A stretch of 40,959 nt of DNA. It comes from JAKSPM01 sp964450645 (GTDB taxonomy: Bacteria > Bacillota > Clostridia > Oscillospirales > Oscillospiraceae). Of the stretch, positions 32,165-39,549 are shown piece by piece. The stretch spans positions 1 to 40,959 of the forward strand of contig CAYVEB010000015.1 of assembly GCA_964450645.1 (NCBI GenBank). Direction: 5' to 3'. The translations under genes and the position numbers were made by a program. The first letter of the stretch is position 1, and every line of letters begins with the position of its first letter. Under the pieces are notes generated by a model. That model did not search any database. It was not told where the DNA came from and worked only from the letters and a program-made list of their open reading frames with translations.

Positions 32165-33100
32165 ATGGAAATTCCTGTCTATGCCTTTACCGGTTTTTTG
32201 GAGTCCGGGAAAACGAAATTCATTCAGGAAACTCTGGAAGACCTGCGCTTCAACACCGGGGAGCGGACGCTCCTTCTGGTATTTGAAGAGGGCGAGGAGG
32301 AATACGATTTTTCCGCCTTTGCCCGCTCGGCCGTCTATCTGGAGGTTGCCGATCAACAGGCCATCACCACCGAGCGCCTTTTGGAGCTGCAAAATAAATA
32401 CCGGCTTGAGCGCGTCGTTGTCGAGCTGAACGGGATGCAGATGGTCGCGGACTTCTACAACAAAATGCCGCCGGATTGGGTTGTTGCCCAGGAAATTATG
32501 TTCGCCGACGCCACCACGATCATGTCCTACAACACCAACATGCGCCAGCTGACCTATGACAAACTGTCCGGCGCGCAGATGGTCGTCTTCAACCGGATGG
32601 AAAAAGGCGCGGATGTGATGCCCTTCCATAATCTGGCCAGGAAGGCCAACCGTCAGGTGGACATCGTCTACGACTACTTGGACGGCACCACGAAGTTCGA
32701 CGACATCGTTGATCCGCTCCCCTTTGACATCAACGCCCCCGTTATCGAGATTCACGACGAGGACTATGCGCTGTTCTACCGGGATATTTCGGAGGAGCCA
32801 AAAAAATACGACGGGAAAACCGTCAAATTCAAAGGGCAGGTGGCGAAAATCCGCAAGGAGAGCAGCGGTTACTTCGCCCCGGGCCGGTTTGTCATGACCT
32901 GTTGCGAGGCGGATATTACCTTTATGGGGCTGCCATGCAAATACGGCCCCAGCAATACACTGCACGCGCGGGACTGGGTGACGGTCACAGCCACGGTTTC
33001 CAACCGGTTCCATGCGCTCTATAAGGGCGTCGGCCCAATATTGACCGCGAAAGAGGTTACGCCCGCCACCCCGCCGGAGCGGGAAGTTGCAACATTTTAA
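32165..33100 (+). CDS. fusion of a CobW-like P-loop domain to a TIGR03943-type domain
   Basis: A 311-residue protein. The N-terminal half (1-180) resembles COG0523 GTPases: VYAFTGFLESGKTKFI is a Walker A variant, and RVVVELNGMQ matches the family strand, but no CxCC motif is present. From about residue 188 (APVIEIHDEDYALFYRDI) it resembles the TIGR03943/DUF1980 proteins encoded with DUF318 permeases, with KYDGKTVKFKGQVAKI and MTCCEADITFMGLPCKYG. The usual DUF318 permease is not adjacent. It starts 11 bases after the COG0523 gene and precedes arcA by 16. Function unknown; metal or thiol handling is inferred. Confidence 0.8.
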   Translation: MEIPVYAFTGFLESGKTKFIQETLEDLRFNTGERTLLLVFEEGEEEYDFSAFARSAVYLEVADQQAITTERLLELQNKYRLERVVVELNGMQMVADFYNKMPPDWVVAQEIMFADATTIMSYNTNMRQLTYDKLSGAQMVVFNRMEKGADVMPFHNLARKANRQVDIVYDYLDGTTKFDDIVDPLPFDINAPVIEIHDEDYALFYRDISEEPKKYDGKTVKFKGQVAKIRKESSGYFAPGRFVMTCCEADITFMGLPCKYGPSNTLHARDWVTVTATVSNRFHALYKGVGPILTAKEVTPATPPEREVATF

Positions 33101-33116
33101 ATGATGGGAGAATGGT

Positions 33117-34325
33117 ATGCCGATTTGTGTAAAAAGCGAGATTCAGCCGCTGAAAAAGGTACTGCTGCACCGGCCCGGGCAGGAATTGGAACATTTGATT
33201 CCCGGTGCCCTGGAGCGGCTGCTGTTTGACGACATCCCCTATCTGGCCGTTGCCCAGCAGGAGCACGACTTCTTTGCCCAGGTGCTGCGGGAACACGGCA
33301 CGCAGGTGGTCTACCTGTCGGAGCTTTGCGCGCAGACCCTGGCGGACGAGGAAACCCGGCAGCAGTTTATTGCCGATTTTATCCGCGCAAGTGGGAATCT
33401 GGCCCAGCGCTACCAAAATGTGCTGACAGAGTATCTGTCCGCCATCCGCGACCCCATGCAGCTGGTTTTGAAAACCATGGCCGGGATCAGCTTTGCCGAA
33501 CTCGGCCCCGATGTGGGCGGCCCGCTTTCCGCCCGACTGCACAGGGATTCGCATTTCCTGACCGACCCAATTCCCAATCTGTACTTTACCCGCGACCCGT
33601 TTGCCTGCATCGGGCGCGGTGTCACGCTGCATCGAATGTATTCCTTTACGCGCAACCGGGAGACGATTTACGGTCAATATATCCTCTCCCACCATCCGGA
33701 TTTTGCCGGCCAGGTGCCGTTTTATTACACCCCCGCGGAACCATTCTCCATGGAGGGCGGAGACATTCTCAATCTGTCGCCGGAGGTTTTGGCGGTGGGG
33801 ATCTCCCAACGCACCAAACCGGAGGCCATCGAGCGCATGGCCGAAAACGTGTTTTCCGACGAGCAATCCACAATCCGCACGATCCTGGCGATGAGCATCC
33901 CCAACGTCCGCGCTTATATGCACCTGGACACGGTCATGACCATGGTGGACAAGGACAAATTCATCATCCACCCCGGGATTTTGGAAACTCTGCGGGTCTT
34001 TGAAATTACGCCTGGCAACCCGTTGCGGGTGCGGGAACTGCACCAGCCGTTGGCCGATATTTTGCACCATTATCTTGGCCAGGACCAAATCACGCTCATC
34101 CACTGCGGCGGCATGGATACCATCGCTTCCCAGCGCGAACAGTGGAACGACGGCTCCAATACCCTGTGCATCGCGCCGGGTACGGTCATCGCCTATAACC
34201 GCAACTATGTCACCAACCGCCTGCTGGAGGACCACGGCGTCACCGTTCTGACGATCCCTGGCAGCGAGCTTTCCCGTGGCCGGGGCGGCCCGCGCTGTAT
34301 GAGTATGCCATTGATTCGAGAATAA
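33117..34325 (+). CDS. arcA: arginine deiminase
   Basis: Hydrolyses arginine to citrulline and ammonia, first step of the arginine deiminase pathway, in the cytoplasm. The 402-residue product has the guanidino-modifying enzyme motifs NLYFTRDPFACIG, SMEGGDILNLS, HLDTVMTMVD and nucleophile Cys394 in GPRCMSMPL; the length is standard. GGGAGAATGGT precedes the ATG. It is the third of four genes in a run with intergenic gaps of 11-16 bases and precedes an ornithine carbamoyltransferase, its normal pathway partner. The two metal-type genes in front are not its usual neighbours. Confidence 0.96.
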   Translation: MPICVKSEIQPLKKVLLHRPGQELEHLIPGALERLLFDDIPYLAVAQQEHDFFAQVLREHGTQVVYLSELCAQTLADEETRQQFIADFIRASGNLAQRYQNVLTEYLSAIRDPMQLVLKTMAGISFAELGPDVGGPLSARLHRDSHFLTDPIPNLYFTRDPFACIGRGVTLHRMYSFTRNRETIYGQYILSHHPDFAGQVPFYYTPAEPFSMEGGDILNLSPEVLAVGISQRTKPEAIERMAENVFSDEQSTIRTILAMSIPNVRAYMHLDTVMTMVDKDKFIIHPGILETLRVFEITPGNPLRVRELHQPLADILHHYLGQDQITLIHCGGMDTIASQREQWNDGSNTLCIAPGTVIAYNRNYVTNRLLEDHGVTVLTIPGSELSRGRGGPRCMSMPLIRE

Positions 34326-34340
34326 AGGGAGGATACGATC

Positions 34341-35333
34341 ATGCCTGTCAATTTAAGAGGACGTCATTTTTTGACTCTGCTGGACTTCACGCCGGAAGAA
34401 ATTCGCTATCTTCTGGATCTGAGCAAAACGTTTCAGCAAATGAAACGCGCGGGCGTCCCGCACCGCTATCTGGAAGGGAAGAATATTGTTCTGTTGTTTG
34501 AAAAGGCGTCCACCCGCACCCGGTGCGCCTTTGAAGTGGCCGGAAGGGATTTGGGCTGCGGGGTCACATATCTGGATCCCGGCAGCAGCCAAATGGGCAA
34601 AAAGGAATCCATTGCCGACACCGCGCGGGTACTCGGCCGGATGTATGATGGAATCGAGTATCGCGGGTTCGCCCAGCAGACAGTTCAAATGCTGGCCGAC
34701 TATGCCGGAGTCCCCGTTTGGAACGGCCTGACCGACCAGTTCCACCCCACACAAATGCTGGCGGATCTGATGACGGTTGAGCAAATTCTCGGCCGTCTCA
34801 AGGGCGTGCGGTTTACCTTTATGGGCGACGCGAGGAATAATGTCGCCAACTCTTTGATGGTCGCATGCGCCAAAATGGGCCTGCACTTCACCGCCTGTGC
34901 GCCGAAGGCCATGTTCCCGGCGGAAGAACTGGTCGCGCGGTGCCGGGACATTGCGCGGGAAAGCGGCGGCTCCATTTCGCTGACGGAGGACGTCCGGGAC
35001 GGTACGGCCAACGCGGATGTCATTTATACGGATACTTGGGTCTCCATGGGCGAGCCGGACGAGATTTGGGGAGAGCGGCTGAAGTTACTGCACCCCTATC
35101 AGGTCAATGCCAAAGTCATGGCCAACGCCGCGCCGCACGCGATTTTCATGCACTGTCTGCCGTCGTTCCACGACACCAACACCACCATTGGCGCCGACAT
35201 TGCCAAGCGTTTCGGCGTCACAGAGATGGAGGTGACCGACGAGGTCTTTGAATCCCGGCAGTCTGTGGTATTCACGGAGGCCGAAAATCGGATGCACACC
35301 ATTAAAGCCGTTATTTATGCCACATTGCAATAA
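34341..35333 (+). CDS. arcB: ornithine carbamoyltransferase (probably catabolic, ArcB)
   Basis: Converts citrulline and phosphate to ornithine and carbamoyl phosphate, or the reverse in arginine synthesis. The 330 residues contain the carbamoyl-phosphate loop STRTR (57-61), the QTVQMLADYAGVPVWNGLTD.FHPTQ segment, FMGDARNNVANS, and HCLPSFHD, where the family usually has HCLPAFHD. Linkage to arcA indicates the catabolic role. AAAGGGAGGATACGATC precedes the ATG. No carbamate kinase or arginine/ornithine antiporter follows; tRNA genes come next. Confidence 0.95.
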   Translation: MPVNLRGRHFLTLLDFTPEEIRYLLDLSKTFQQMKRAGVPHRYLEGKNIVLLFEKASTRTRCAFEVAGRDLGCGVTYLDPGSSQMGKKESIADTARVLGRMYDGIEYRGFAQQTVQMLADYAGVPVWNGLTDQFHPTQMLADLMTVEQILGRLKGVRFTFMGDARNNVANSLMVACAKMGLHFTACAPKAMFPAEELVARCRDIARESGGSISLTEDVRDGTANADVIYTDTWVSMGEPDEIWGERLKLLHPYQVNAKVMANAAPHAIFMHCLPSFHDTNTTIGADIAKRFGVTEMEVTDEVFESRQSVVFTEAENRMHTIKAVIYATLQ

Positions 35334-35344
35334 CTGATACAATT

Positions 35345-35382
35345 CGCCATCCAGCTGTGATGATTGTCGCAGTTGGATGGCG
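35345..35382 (+). terminator. hairpin after arcB
   Basis: CGCCATCCAGCTG (35345-35357) pairs with CAGTTGGATGGCG (35370-35382) with one G-U. The following sequence is GGCTTATAT, so the T-tract is poor. Confidence 0.65.
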
Positions 35383-35431
35383 GGCTTATATGGCCGTTTC
35401 CCCGGAACAATTGCGCGCGGATAAAAAAATC

Positions 35432-35460
35432 TTGCTTTTCGCATCCGGATGGTGTATAAT
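35432..35460 (+). promoter_or_regulatory. promoter upstream of tRNA-Pro
   Basis: TTGCTT (35432-35437), 17 bases, perfect TATAAT (35455-35460). The tRNA begins 111 bases downstream, a long leader for a tRNA. Confidence 0.8.
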
Positions 35461-35488
35461 GTGCAAAGAGTTTCGTTGAGAAAGCACT

Positions 35489-35527
35489 CCGGTCTTGTTT
35501 GCCCAGGCGGAGACTGGATGGTTTTTT
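35489..35527 (+). terminator. attenuator-like hairpin in the tRNA-Pro leader
   Basis: CCGGTCT (35489-35495) pairs with AGACTGG (35511-35517, one G-U), followed by ATGG and six Ts (35522-35527). It could end part of the transcripts before the tRNA, releasing an RNA of about 60 bases. Confidence 0.4.
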
Positions 35528-35571
35528 GCAACGTGCTTGGTTTTTCTGATAGCCACAGCAAAACAGAATCA

Positions 35572-35647
35572 CCGGGTGTAGCTCAGATGGTAGAGCGCGT
35601 GGTTTGGGACCACGAGGCCGCTGGTTCGAAACCAGTCACTCGGACCA
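35572..35647 (+). tRNA. tRNA-Pro (anticodon TGG)
   Basis: Cloverleaf: acceptor CCGGGTG with CACTCGG, D arm GCTCAGATGGTAGAGC, anticodon stem CGTGG/CCACG with loop TTTGGGA (anticodon TGG), T arm GCTGGTTCGAAACCAGT, encoded ACCA end. It reads UGG and probably all CCN codons by wobble. Confidence 0.97.
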
Positions 35648-35683
35648 TATCTGCACGTCGCTATGGAGAACATGGCAATGTAC

Positions 35684-35733
35684 ACGCATAGTAAGGACAC
35701 CCCCGTTAAATCGGGGGTGTCCTTACTATGCGT
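35684..35733. repeat. perfect 22-bp inverted repeat between opposing tRNA units
   Basis: Arms 35684-35705 and 35712-35733 are perfectly complementary around TTAAAT; the inner part is GGACACCCCCG with CGGGGGTGTCC. It lies 36 bases after tRNA-Pro. No T-run follows on either strand. It may still end transcription by stem strength, or be a mobile-element relic. Confidence 0.85.
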
Positions 35734-35813
35734 ACCATTTCTGCCATTTCAGGGTCTTTGATATACGCTCAAAATGCGCCAGCCGTGAATTGTGCGGTGG
35801 CACCCTGAAAACA

Positions 35814-35849
35814 CAAAAAAGTACCTCAAAACCCAAGGGATTTGAGGTA
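35814..35849 (-). terminator. terminator of the minus-strand tRNA operon
   Basis: Minus-strand TACCTCAAA (35849-35841) pairs with TTTGAGGTA (35830-35822), followed by CTTTTTTG. It lies 5 bases beyond the CCA of tRNA-Lys. Confidence 0.85.
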
Positions 35850-35853
35850 AATT

Positions 35854-35929
35854 TGGTGACCCGCTGGAGATTCGAACTCCAGACCCACTGCTTAAAAGGC
35901 AGTTGCTCTACCGACTGAGCTAGCGGGTC
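35854..35929 (-). tRNA. tRNA-Lys (anticodon TTT)
   Basis: Acceptor GACCCGC with GCGGGTC, D arm GCTCAGTCGGTAGAGC, anticodon stem ACTGC/GCAGT with loop CTTTTAA (anticodon TTT), T loop TTCGAAT, encoded CCA. Last gene of the five-tRNA operon. Confidence 0.97.
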
Positions 35930-35933
35930 ATAT

Positions 35934-36008
35934 TGGCAGGGATGGCAGGATTCGAACCTACGCATACAGGAGTCAAAGTCCTGTGCCTTACCGCTTGGCG
36001 ACATCCCT
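35934..36008 (-). tRNA. tRNA-Gln (anticodon TTG)
   Basis: Acceptor AGGGATG with CATCCCT, D arm GCCAAGCGGTAAGGC, anticodon stem CAGGA/TCCTG with loop CTTTGAC (anticodon TTG), T arm GTAGGTTCGAATCCTGC, encoded GCCA. Only 4 bases from tRNA-Lys. Confidence 0.97.
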
Positions 36009-36115
36009 GTGTTGCTTTGGCAAATCCTACCCCCCGCGAGGGGCCGGAACCGCAACGCCGGCGTGTGCCTTTCTGGCAAACCGCGCGGTGCCGAGTTCCA
36101 AGAAAGGGAGAAGAA

Positions 36116-36193
36116 TGGGGTGGATGAAGGGATTCGAACCCTCGGCCTTCAGAGCCACAATCTGACGCGCTAGCCAACTGCGCCACATCCACC
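36116..36193 (-). tRNA. tRNA-His (anticodon GTG)
   Basis: Anticodon stem TCAGA/TCTGA with loop TTGTGGC (anticodon GTG). Acceptor GTGGATG pairs with CATCCAC, and an encoded extra 5' G (36193) opposite the discriminator C gives the G-1 identity element of tRNA-His. CCA is encoded. About 107 bases separate it from tRNA-Gln. Confidence 0.96.
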
Positions 36194-36239
36194 ATATTCA
36201 CTTCCCGCGTCGCTTGACCGGAGCCTCCCGCGGCGCTGC

Positions 36240-36316
36240 TGGCACGCCAGGAGGGATTCGAACCCCCTACCTACTGCTTAGAAGGCAGTTGCTCTATCCG
36301 AGTGAGCTACTGGCGC
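36240..36316 (-). tRNA. tRNA-Arg (anticodon TCT)
   Basis: Acceptor GCGCCAG with CTGGCGT (a terminal G-U), D arm GCTCACTCGGATAGAGC, anticodon stem ACTGC/GCAGT with loop CTTCTAA (anticodon TCT), T loop TTCGAAT, encoded GCCA. Reads AGA/AGG. Confidence 0.96.
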
Positions 36317-36320
36317 GTAT

Positions 36321-36395
36321 TGGAGCGAGTGATGGGAATCGAACCCACGCCCACAGCTTGGAAGGCTGTTGTACTAGCCGTTATACTACACCCGC
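36321..36395 (-). tRNA. tRNA-Gly (anticodon TCC)
   Basis: Acceptor GCGGGTG with CACTCGC, anticodon stem ACAGC/GCTGT with loop CTTCCAA (anticodon TCC), T arm GTGGGTTCGATTCCCAT, encoded TCCA. First gene of the minus-strand tRNA operon. Confidence 0.97.
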
Positions 36396-36423
36396 ATAAC
36401 TTTCAAATCTTATCAGCGTTCAA

Positions 36424-36452
36424 ATCTTATCATAAACAAACACGGTTGTCAA
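36424..36452 (-). promoter_or_regulatory. promoter of the five-tRNA operon
   Basis: Minus-strand perfect TTGACA (36447-36452), 17 bases, TAAGAT (36424-36429). The -10 lies in one unit of a 14-base direct repeat (TTCAAATCTTATCA at 36402-36415 and 36419-36432 on plus). Confidence 0.85.
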
Positions 36453-36496
36453 GAGTAAAAATTGGAAATTTGTCCGCGCGCTTTTGCGCCCCAATG

Positions 36497-36532
36497 CAGA
36501 CCCCGGCCCTGCAAGCGCAAAGCCGGGGTCTG
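36497..36532. terminator. strong hairpin 3' of the citrate transporter gene
   Basis: CAGACCCCGGC (36497-36507) pairs perfectly with GCCGGGGTCTG (36522-36532). No T-run follows on the minus strand, so it is either a T-poor terminator or an mRNA-stabilising hairpin. Confidence 0.6.
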
Positions 36533-36561
36533 ACGCAAATTTCTAAAAAGTATGTTGCAAT

Positions 36562-37935
36562 TTACAGCGGCAAGATGCCAACGATGACCGCGAAAATCAA
36601 GCATAAAATGGAGAAGCCCCAGACATACAGGAAACTGCTCTTGATGTGGTCCTTAATATCCACATCCGCAAGGCCGACGCCAAGCAGCGTAGCGGGCACC
36701 ATCGGGCTGATGAACGTGGCGCAGTTGCGGCACACAACCATGGCGATGGCGACCTTCACAGGCTCGATGCCGAAACTGCTGCCAATGCCAATCATAACGG
36801 GCAACATTCCATAGAAGTAGCTGTCGGTATCAAAGGCCAGGGCCAGCGGCACGGACAGGATGCCGATGACGATGGGTAAATGGTTGCCCAGGAAATCCGG
36901 TAAAATTCTCTCAATGATGTTGGCCATGCAGGTGACCACGCTGGCGACCTCGACGCCGTTGGCGTCCGTGGTGCTCTTGACCAGAATGCCCATCAAAACG
37001 GCGGCGCCCATCAGGGTGGAGCACATCGTCAGGGCGGGGCCCGCGTGCAGCCCCACGATCTTCTTGTGCATTTTCGCGCTAAAGCCGTAGTTGAGGAACA
37101 TGGCGATAGCAACACCGATCATGAAAGGCAGATAATCCGGGAATTTTCCCCAGATCAACAGGCCGATTACGCAAAGAGTGAGGAGAATGTTGGGAATGAA
37201 CAGCTTTGGACGGGCCAGCTCATTCTTCTGCGCAACAGCGGCGGCGTCTTCCAAATCGACGTTGCCTTCGGTCTGGGCCAGCTTGCCATGCAGCCCGGCG
37301 CCGCGCTTTTGCTCCTGCCAACCAGCCAGAACCGCATGGGCCAGACAAACCACGATGCCGAAGATCTGGATGGGCAGCAAGGTGTGCCACAGGGAGGCGG
37401 CTTCCATACCCAGCACGGTGGCCGCGCGCATCGTGGGACCGGCCCAGGGCATCAGGTTCAAAATACCCATGGCCAGAACGGCGATCCGCAGTAACGTGGT
37501 CGGGCGCATGTGCATACGCTTATAGACTGGGAGCATTGCAGGGATGAGGATGCAGAAGGTGGATGCTCCGCCGCCGTCCAGGTGGCCGACGAGGGCGATG
37601 ACAGCTGTGACCACGGCCACGCCGATGACGCTGTTGCCAACGACCTTCATCAAGCCGTTGATGATGACGTCAAACATACCGGCGTCGGACATGATGCCAA
37701 AGTACAGCACCGAAAACACGAACAGAGCGGCGGTGGGGCCCGTGCTGCTAAAGCCGGACTTCACCAGATCCCCGATCTCGTTAAAGTTATAATAGCCGAA
37801 AATGACTAAAATAATTGCCAGGATCGTAGGGAAGGCGATGAATGCGATGGCGGGCAGAGTCTTACTTTTGAACAGCGTCACCACGATGGCGATGATGCAC
37901 AAAAAGCCAAGAATGCCAACTACGGTTTCGTTCAT
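36562..37935 (-). CDS. CitMHS family citrate-metal/proton symporter
   Basis: A 457-residue inner-membrane transporter with about 11-12 helices over its whole length. It fits the CitMHS family (Bacillus CitM/CitH), which takes up citrate as a complex with Mg2+ or Ca2+-type ions together with protons. Family stretches: GHLDGGGASTFCILIPAMLPVYKRM, MPWAGPTMRAATVL, and the ending CRNCATFISPMVPATLLGVGLADVDIKDHIK. AAAGAGGTAG precedes the ATG. It lies 48 bases after citF on the same strand, so it supplies substrate to the citrate lyase encoded upstream. Confidence 0.93.
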   Translation of the reverse strand: MNETVVGILGFLCIIAIVVTLFKSKTLPAIAFIAFPTILAIILVIFGYYNFNEIGDLVKSGFSSTGPTAALFVFSVLYFGIMSDAGMFDVIINGLMKVVGNSVIGVAVVTAVIALVGHLDGGGASTFCILIPAMLPVYKRMHMRPTTLLRIAVLAMGILNLMPWAGPTMRAATVLGMEAASLWHTLLPIQIFGIVVCLAHAVLAGWQEQKRGAGLHGKLAQTEGNVDLEDAAAVAQKNELARPKLFIPNILLTLCVIGLLIWGKFPDYLPFMIGVAIAMFLNYGFSAKMHKKIVGLHAGPALTMCSTLMGAAVLMGILVKSTTDANGVEVASVVTCMANIIERILPDFLGNHLPIVIGILSVPLALAFDTDSYFYGMLPVMIGIGSSFGIEPVKVAIAMVVCRNCATFISPMVPATLLGVGLADVDIKDHIKSSFLYVWGFSILCLIFAVIVGILPL

Positions 37936-37983
37936 GGAATCTACCTCTTTCCTTATTTTTTTATATTCCGCGTCTTCGCGGGG

Positions 37984-39549
37984 TCATACTTCTTCCGGGA
38001 CGTAGGGCTTGATTTTGCGCACAACGTCCAAAATGGTGCCGTCTCTGGCCTCCAGAACGGCGACAACTTGATCCTCCCACTGAAGATCGTCGGGGCGGCC
38101 CACCAGGCTATAGGCCTTTTCTTTGAGCTCCTCAATGGCGACATGGGGAATGCCCGCCTTGTCCAGGCACTCGATCAGATCGGGACGCAGTGGATTGACG
38201 GCGATGCCGTAGTCCGTCACCAGCACATCCACACAGTCGCCCGGCGTGGTGACCGTCACCACATGCTCGCAGACCGTGGCCATCCGGCCCCGGGTGAGCG
38301 GGGTAACGATGATGCAGACCTTGCTTCCCGCCGCCGTATCCGGATGCCCGCCGGGCGCGCCGCGCAGCACGCCGTCAGAGCCGGTGAGGACGTTGACGTT
38401 AAACCCGGTGTCGATTTCCAGCGCCGCCAGCACCACAAAGTCCAGCTTGTTGACAAACGCGCCCTTGTTGGCGGGGTTGGCATATTGGCTGGCGCTCATC
38501 TCATAATGGCCGGGAGTCTGGTGGATACTGTTGACTGCATCCAGGTCAAAGTCCTGCACGTCGATGACTTTGCCGACTTTCCCCTTTTTCAGCAGCTCCA
38601 CCATCGGGCCGCAGATGCCGCCGATTGCCCAGCCCATCTTGATGCCGCGCTGATCCATGTACTGTTCCAAGAACAGGTTCGCGGCCAGTGACGGTCCGCC
38701 TACGCCGGTCTGGAACGAGAAGCCGTCCTTAAAATAGGGCGTGGAGGCGATGACCTTGGCCACGTTCTCCGCCATCATCAGATCGCGGGGATTCTGGCTG
38801 ATTCGCGCCGCGGCGGAAGCAATCTTCTTGGGGTCGCCGATGGAATCCACCACGACCACCGCGTCGACGTCGATGGCCTCTACCGAGGCCGGCATGTTGG
38901 GAAAGTCCACCAGGCAGTCCGTCACGACCACAACGTGGTCGGCGTATTTAGCGTCCGTCATGGCGTAGCCGAGACTGCCGCAGTTGCTCTTGCCGCCGAT
39001 GCCGCGGCAGTTGCCCAAGCAGTCGCTGGTGGGCGCGGCGATAAAGGCGATGTCAATGTGAACCTCTCCGCCCTCGATGGCGCGGGGACGCCCGCCGTGG
39101 CTGCGGATGATCGCCGGCGTCTTCAGCTTACCCGCAGAGACCACCTCGCCCATCCTGCCGCGGATGCCGGAGGTCTGGATGCCAATGACCTTTCCCTCTT
39201 CAATATAGGCCGCGATGGGATCGTGGGCGTTGCCCAAACTGGAGGCGGCGATAGTCAGATCCTTCAGGCCCAGCTCCTCTATGGCGGCCGCCATAACCAT
39301 GTTGACGACGTAGTCGCCGTCCCGCAAATGGTGGTGGAAGCTGAACGTCATGCCGTCCTTCGCGCCGCACTGTTCCAGCGCTTCCTTGATGGACGGGACG
39401 ATCTTGCTCTGCACAGGCTTTTCGCATCTGCGGGTACGGGGCGCGGCTTTTTGTATGTATTTCCCATCCATGTAGTTTTTGCCCTGGTAGACCTCGCGGC
39501 CCCCCTCCAGCAAAAACTCCGGAATTTCTCTGCCGACTGCATTTTTCAT
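37984..39549 (-). CDS. citF: citrate lyase alpha subunit (citrate CoA-transferase)
   Basis: CitF swaps the acetyl group on the ACP subunit for citrate, giving citryl-ACP. The 521-residue product covers the family length with the typical start (NAVGREIPEFL), FSFHHHLRDGDYVVNMV, SHGGRPRAIEGGEVHIDIAFIA and FSFQTGVGGPSLA. ATG (39549) overlaps the citE stop (ATGA). With citD and citE it makes the complete three-subunit lyase. The genes for activating it (citC ligase, citX, citG) are not in the window. Confidence 0.96.
   Translation of the reverse strand: MKNAVGREIPEFLLEGGREVYQGKNYMDGKYIQKAAPRTRRCEKPVQSKIVPSIKEALEQCGAKDGMTFSFHHHLRDGDYVVNMVMAAAIEELGLKDLTIAASSLGNAHDPIAAYIEEGKVIGIQTSGIRGRMGEVVSAGKLKTPAIIRSHGGRPRAIEGGEVHIDIAFIAAPTSDCLGNCRGIGGKSNCGSLGYAMTDAKYADHVVVVTDCLVDFPNMPASVEAIDVDAVVVVDSIGDPKKIASAAARISQNPRDLMMAENVAKVIASTPYFKDGFSFQTGVGGPSLAANLFLEQYMDQRGIKMGWAIGGICGPMVELLKKGKVGKVIDVQDFDLDAVNSIHQTPGHYEMSASQYANPANKGAFVNKLDFVVLAALEIDTGFNVNVLTGSDGVLRGAPGGHPDTAAGSKVCIIVTPLTRGRMATVCEHVVTVTTPGDCVDVLVTDYGIAVNPLRPDLIECLDKAGIPHVAIEELKEKAYSLVGRPDDLQWEDQVVAVLEARDGTILDVVRKIKPYVPEEV

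Noticed and set aside
35572..36395. tRNA cluster as an integration site for a mobile element
   Set aside because: No integrase, no displaced tRNA 3' fragment and no composition change were seen around the tRNA genes.
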